7,878 nt of DNA from JAXFQS01 sp051892815 (GTDB lineage Bacteria > Verrucomicrobiota > Kiritimatiellia > RFP12 > DVOR01): assembly GCA_051892815.1 (NCBI GenBank), contig JBJFGP010000231.1, forward strand, positions 1 through 7,878, in the 5' to 3' direction. Both the position numbers and the translations under genes were made by a program. The notes beneath the pieces were generated by a model. The model ran no database searches. It saw only the letters and a list, made by a program, of their open reading frames with translations, and was not told where the DNA came from. Of the stretch, positions 6,537-7,878 are shown one piece after another (position 1 is the stretch's first letter; the number at the start of each line of letters is the position of its first letter).

Positions 6537-7878
6537 TCAGGGCGTATCGAGCGCACCTTTGTAGGTGCAGCGGCGAACCTTCTGGGTCGAGGTGCGTTCG
6601 AGCGGCTCGGCGGAGATGACAATCTTGCGCGGGTGCTTGTAGTCGGCCAGCGCGACGCAGCGTTCGCGGATGATGGCTTCGATGGCGCGCTCGACCTGGT
6701 CGAAGGGAGGCTCGACACCGCCGTTCTCCTCTTTGAAGAGGTCGAGGTTCGGGTGGACAATCGCCCCGACCCGCTCGCCCGGCTCTTTTCCCGCGTGATA
6801 GCCCAAGACAATGATGTCCCCGATGTGCGCGTCCGCCGAAAGGACATTCTCAATTTCCTCAGGGTAGATGTTCTTTCCCTCGCGGTTGACGATGAGCGCC
6901 TTGCTCCGCCCGCGAATTGTGACATAGCCGTCCTTGTCGATAGAGGCCAAATCCCCCGTGCGGAGCCATTCGCCGTCGAAAGTTTCCCGTGTCGCCTCCT
7001 CGTTCTTGTAGTACCCCAGCATCACCGTCGGCCCACGAACCTGCAGTTCGCCTACCCCCGAAGCATCCTCGTTCGCCAGCCGGATTTCCACATTCGGAAG
7101 GCGCGTGCCAATCGTCCCGATACGCTGACGGTGGAACTGTGCAACCGTCACAACCGGAGCCGCTTCCGTCAACCCGTAGCCCTCTGTCGCGTTGATGCCC
7201 AGACGGTTGAAACCCTTTAGCACGCGGGACGGACAGGGTGCTCCTCCGACAATTATCATATCCAGTTTGCCCCCCAGCTGCTGGCGCACCTTCCGCCCCA
7301 CCACTTTGCCCAGACCGACCGCGCAGAGCAGTTTTGCCAGGCGCGATGCCTTGATGCCTGCCTCGATCTTTTGGTAGAGTTTGTCGGCCAAAAGGGGGAC
7401 CGCAATCAGGACTGTCGGCTTGGCATGGCGGATGTCCTCGCCTACCGTTCTGAGGCTTTCGCCGAAAGCCAGCGACGCGTGGCAGACCAGCGGCACGACA
7501 TAGCAGACGGTAAAGGCGAAACTGTGGAAGAGGGGAAGTACCACGATGAAGGAGTCTTTGGCGCCAAACTGGGGCAGATGGTCCAAGCATCCGACGGCAT
7601 CGGCAATAAAGTTGGCGTGCGTGAGCATCGCGCCCTTGGGCTTGCCGGTCGTGCCCGAAGTGTAGATGATAGAGGCTATGTCGCGCTCCTTGGGTTCGAC
7701 ACCTTCGCAGAAGGGAAACTCCTTGGTCCGGTAGGCGGCCATATCCTCGAAGGTATGAATAGGAACTCCAGCGACAGAGTCTATTCCAGCTGGCTCGTCG
7801 AGGATGACGGCGCGAATCTTGGGAAGGTCGGGGAGGATGCGCTCCAGGACGGTGAGGTGGCGTCGATCGGTGAAGATG
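6537..7878 (-). CDS. Long-chain acyl-CoA synthetase (AMP-forming), N-terminus cut by window edge
   Basis: This is an adenylate-forming enzyme of the FadD/ACSL type, which converts a fatty acid, ATP and CoA to acyl-CoA, AMP and pyrophosphate. The frame is open to the right edge, giving 446 visible residues before the TGA at 6537-6539; the Met at 7742 is internal, because the frame continues upstream with family-like sequence. Numbering visible residues, the phosphate-binding motif YTSGTTGKPKG is at 72-82, EGYGLTEAAP at 232-241, RTGDL at 306-310 with the hinge RGRSKALIV at 322-330, GKNIYPEEIE at 334-343, and the C-terminal catalytic lysine in LERTSTQKVRR (Lys433). All core motifs downstream of the missing part are intact. 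Full-length relatives are about 550-650 residues, so roughly 100-200 residues lie outside the window. It converges on the dehydrogenase/ETF-QO operon and could supply acyl-CoA substrates to it; that link is inference. Confidence 0.95.
   Translation of the reverse strand, partial: IFTDRRHLTVLERILPDLPKIRAVILDEPAGIDSVAGVPIHTFEDMAAYRTKEFPFCEGVEPKERDIASIIYTSGTTGKPKGAMLTHANFIADAVGCLDHLPQFGAKDSFIVVLPLFHSFAFTVCYVVPLVCHASLAFGESLRTVGEDIRHAKPTVLIAVPLLADKLYQKIEAGIKASRLAKLLCAVGLGKVVGRKVRQQLGGKLDMIIVGGAPCPSRVLKGFNRLGINATEGYGLTEAAPVVTVAQFHRQRIGTIGTRLPNVEIRLANEDASGVGELQVRGPTVMLGYYKNEEATRETFDGEWLRTGDLASIDKDGYVTIRGRSKALIVNREGKNIYPEEIENVLSADAHIGDIIVLGYHAGKEPGERVGAIVHPNLDLFKEENGGVEPPFDQVERAIEAIIRERCVALADYKHPRKIVISAEPLERTSTQKVRRCTYKGALDTP

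Overview
The window is GC-rich bacterial DNA, probably from an uncultured lineage (PVC-like or a related candidate phylum; this is a weak inference from gene content only). It carries four protein-coding genes, two of them cut by the window edges. There are no RNA genes, mobile elements or CRISPR arrays that I can see.

Layout. (1) 1-2009, minus strand: a large exported protein that runs off the left edge. It has a signal peptide, a discoidin-like beta-sandwich and a region resembling a glycoside-hydrolase TIM barrel. (2) 2010-2311: a divergent intergenic region with two good sigma-70-type promoters facing right, a weaker one facing left, and a repeated TGCCTACC-type motif placed like an operator. 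(3) 2312-4312, plus: a 666-residue acyl-CoA dehydrogenase, much longer than the usual ~380. (4) 4326-6188, plus: a 620-residue FAD oxidoreductase of the ETF:quinone oxidoreductase (ETF-QO/FixC) family with a C-terminal FixX-like ferredoxin domain that has eight cysteines. Genes 3 and 4 are 13 bases apart and form an operon closed by a strong intrinsic terminator at 6213-6251. (5) 6252-6536: a non-coding convergent interval with a second long hairpin. (6) 6537-7878, minus: an AMP-forming long-chain acyl-CoA synthetase, truncated at its N-terminus by the right edge.

How the genes fit together: the synthetase would activate a fatty or other carboxylic acid to its CoA thioester, the dehydrogenase would oxidise an acyl-CoA at the alpha-beta position, and the ETF-QO-like protein would pass the electrons to the membrane quinone pool. 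No ETF alpha/beta genes are in the window, so whether electrons travel through a distant ETF or more directly between the two neighbours is open. The exported protein on the left looks functionally unrelated.

The most notable points are the eight-cysteine ETF-QO-like protein paired with an unusual long acyl-CoA dehydrogenase, the structured promoter region in front of that pair, and abrupt switches between C-ending and G-ending synonymous codons inside single genes.
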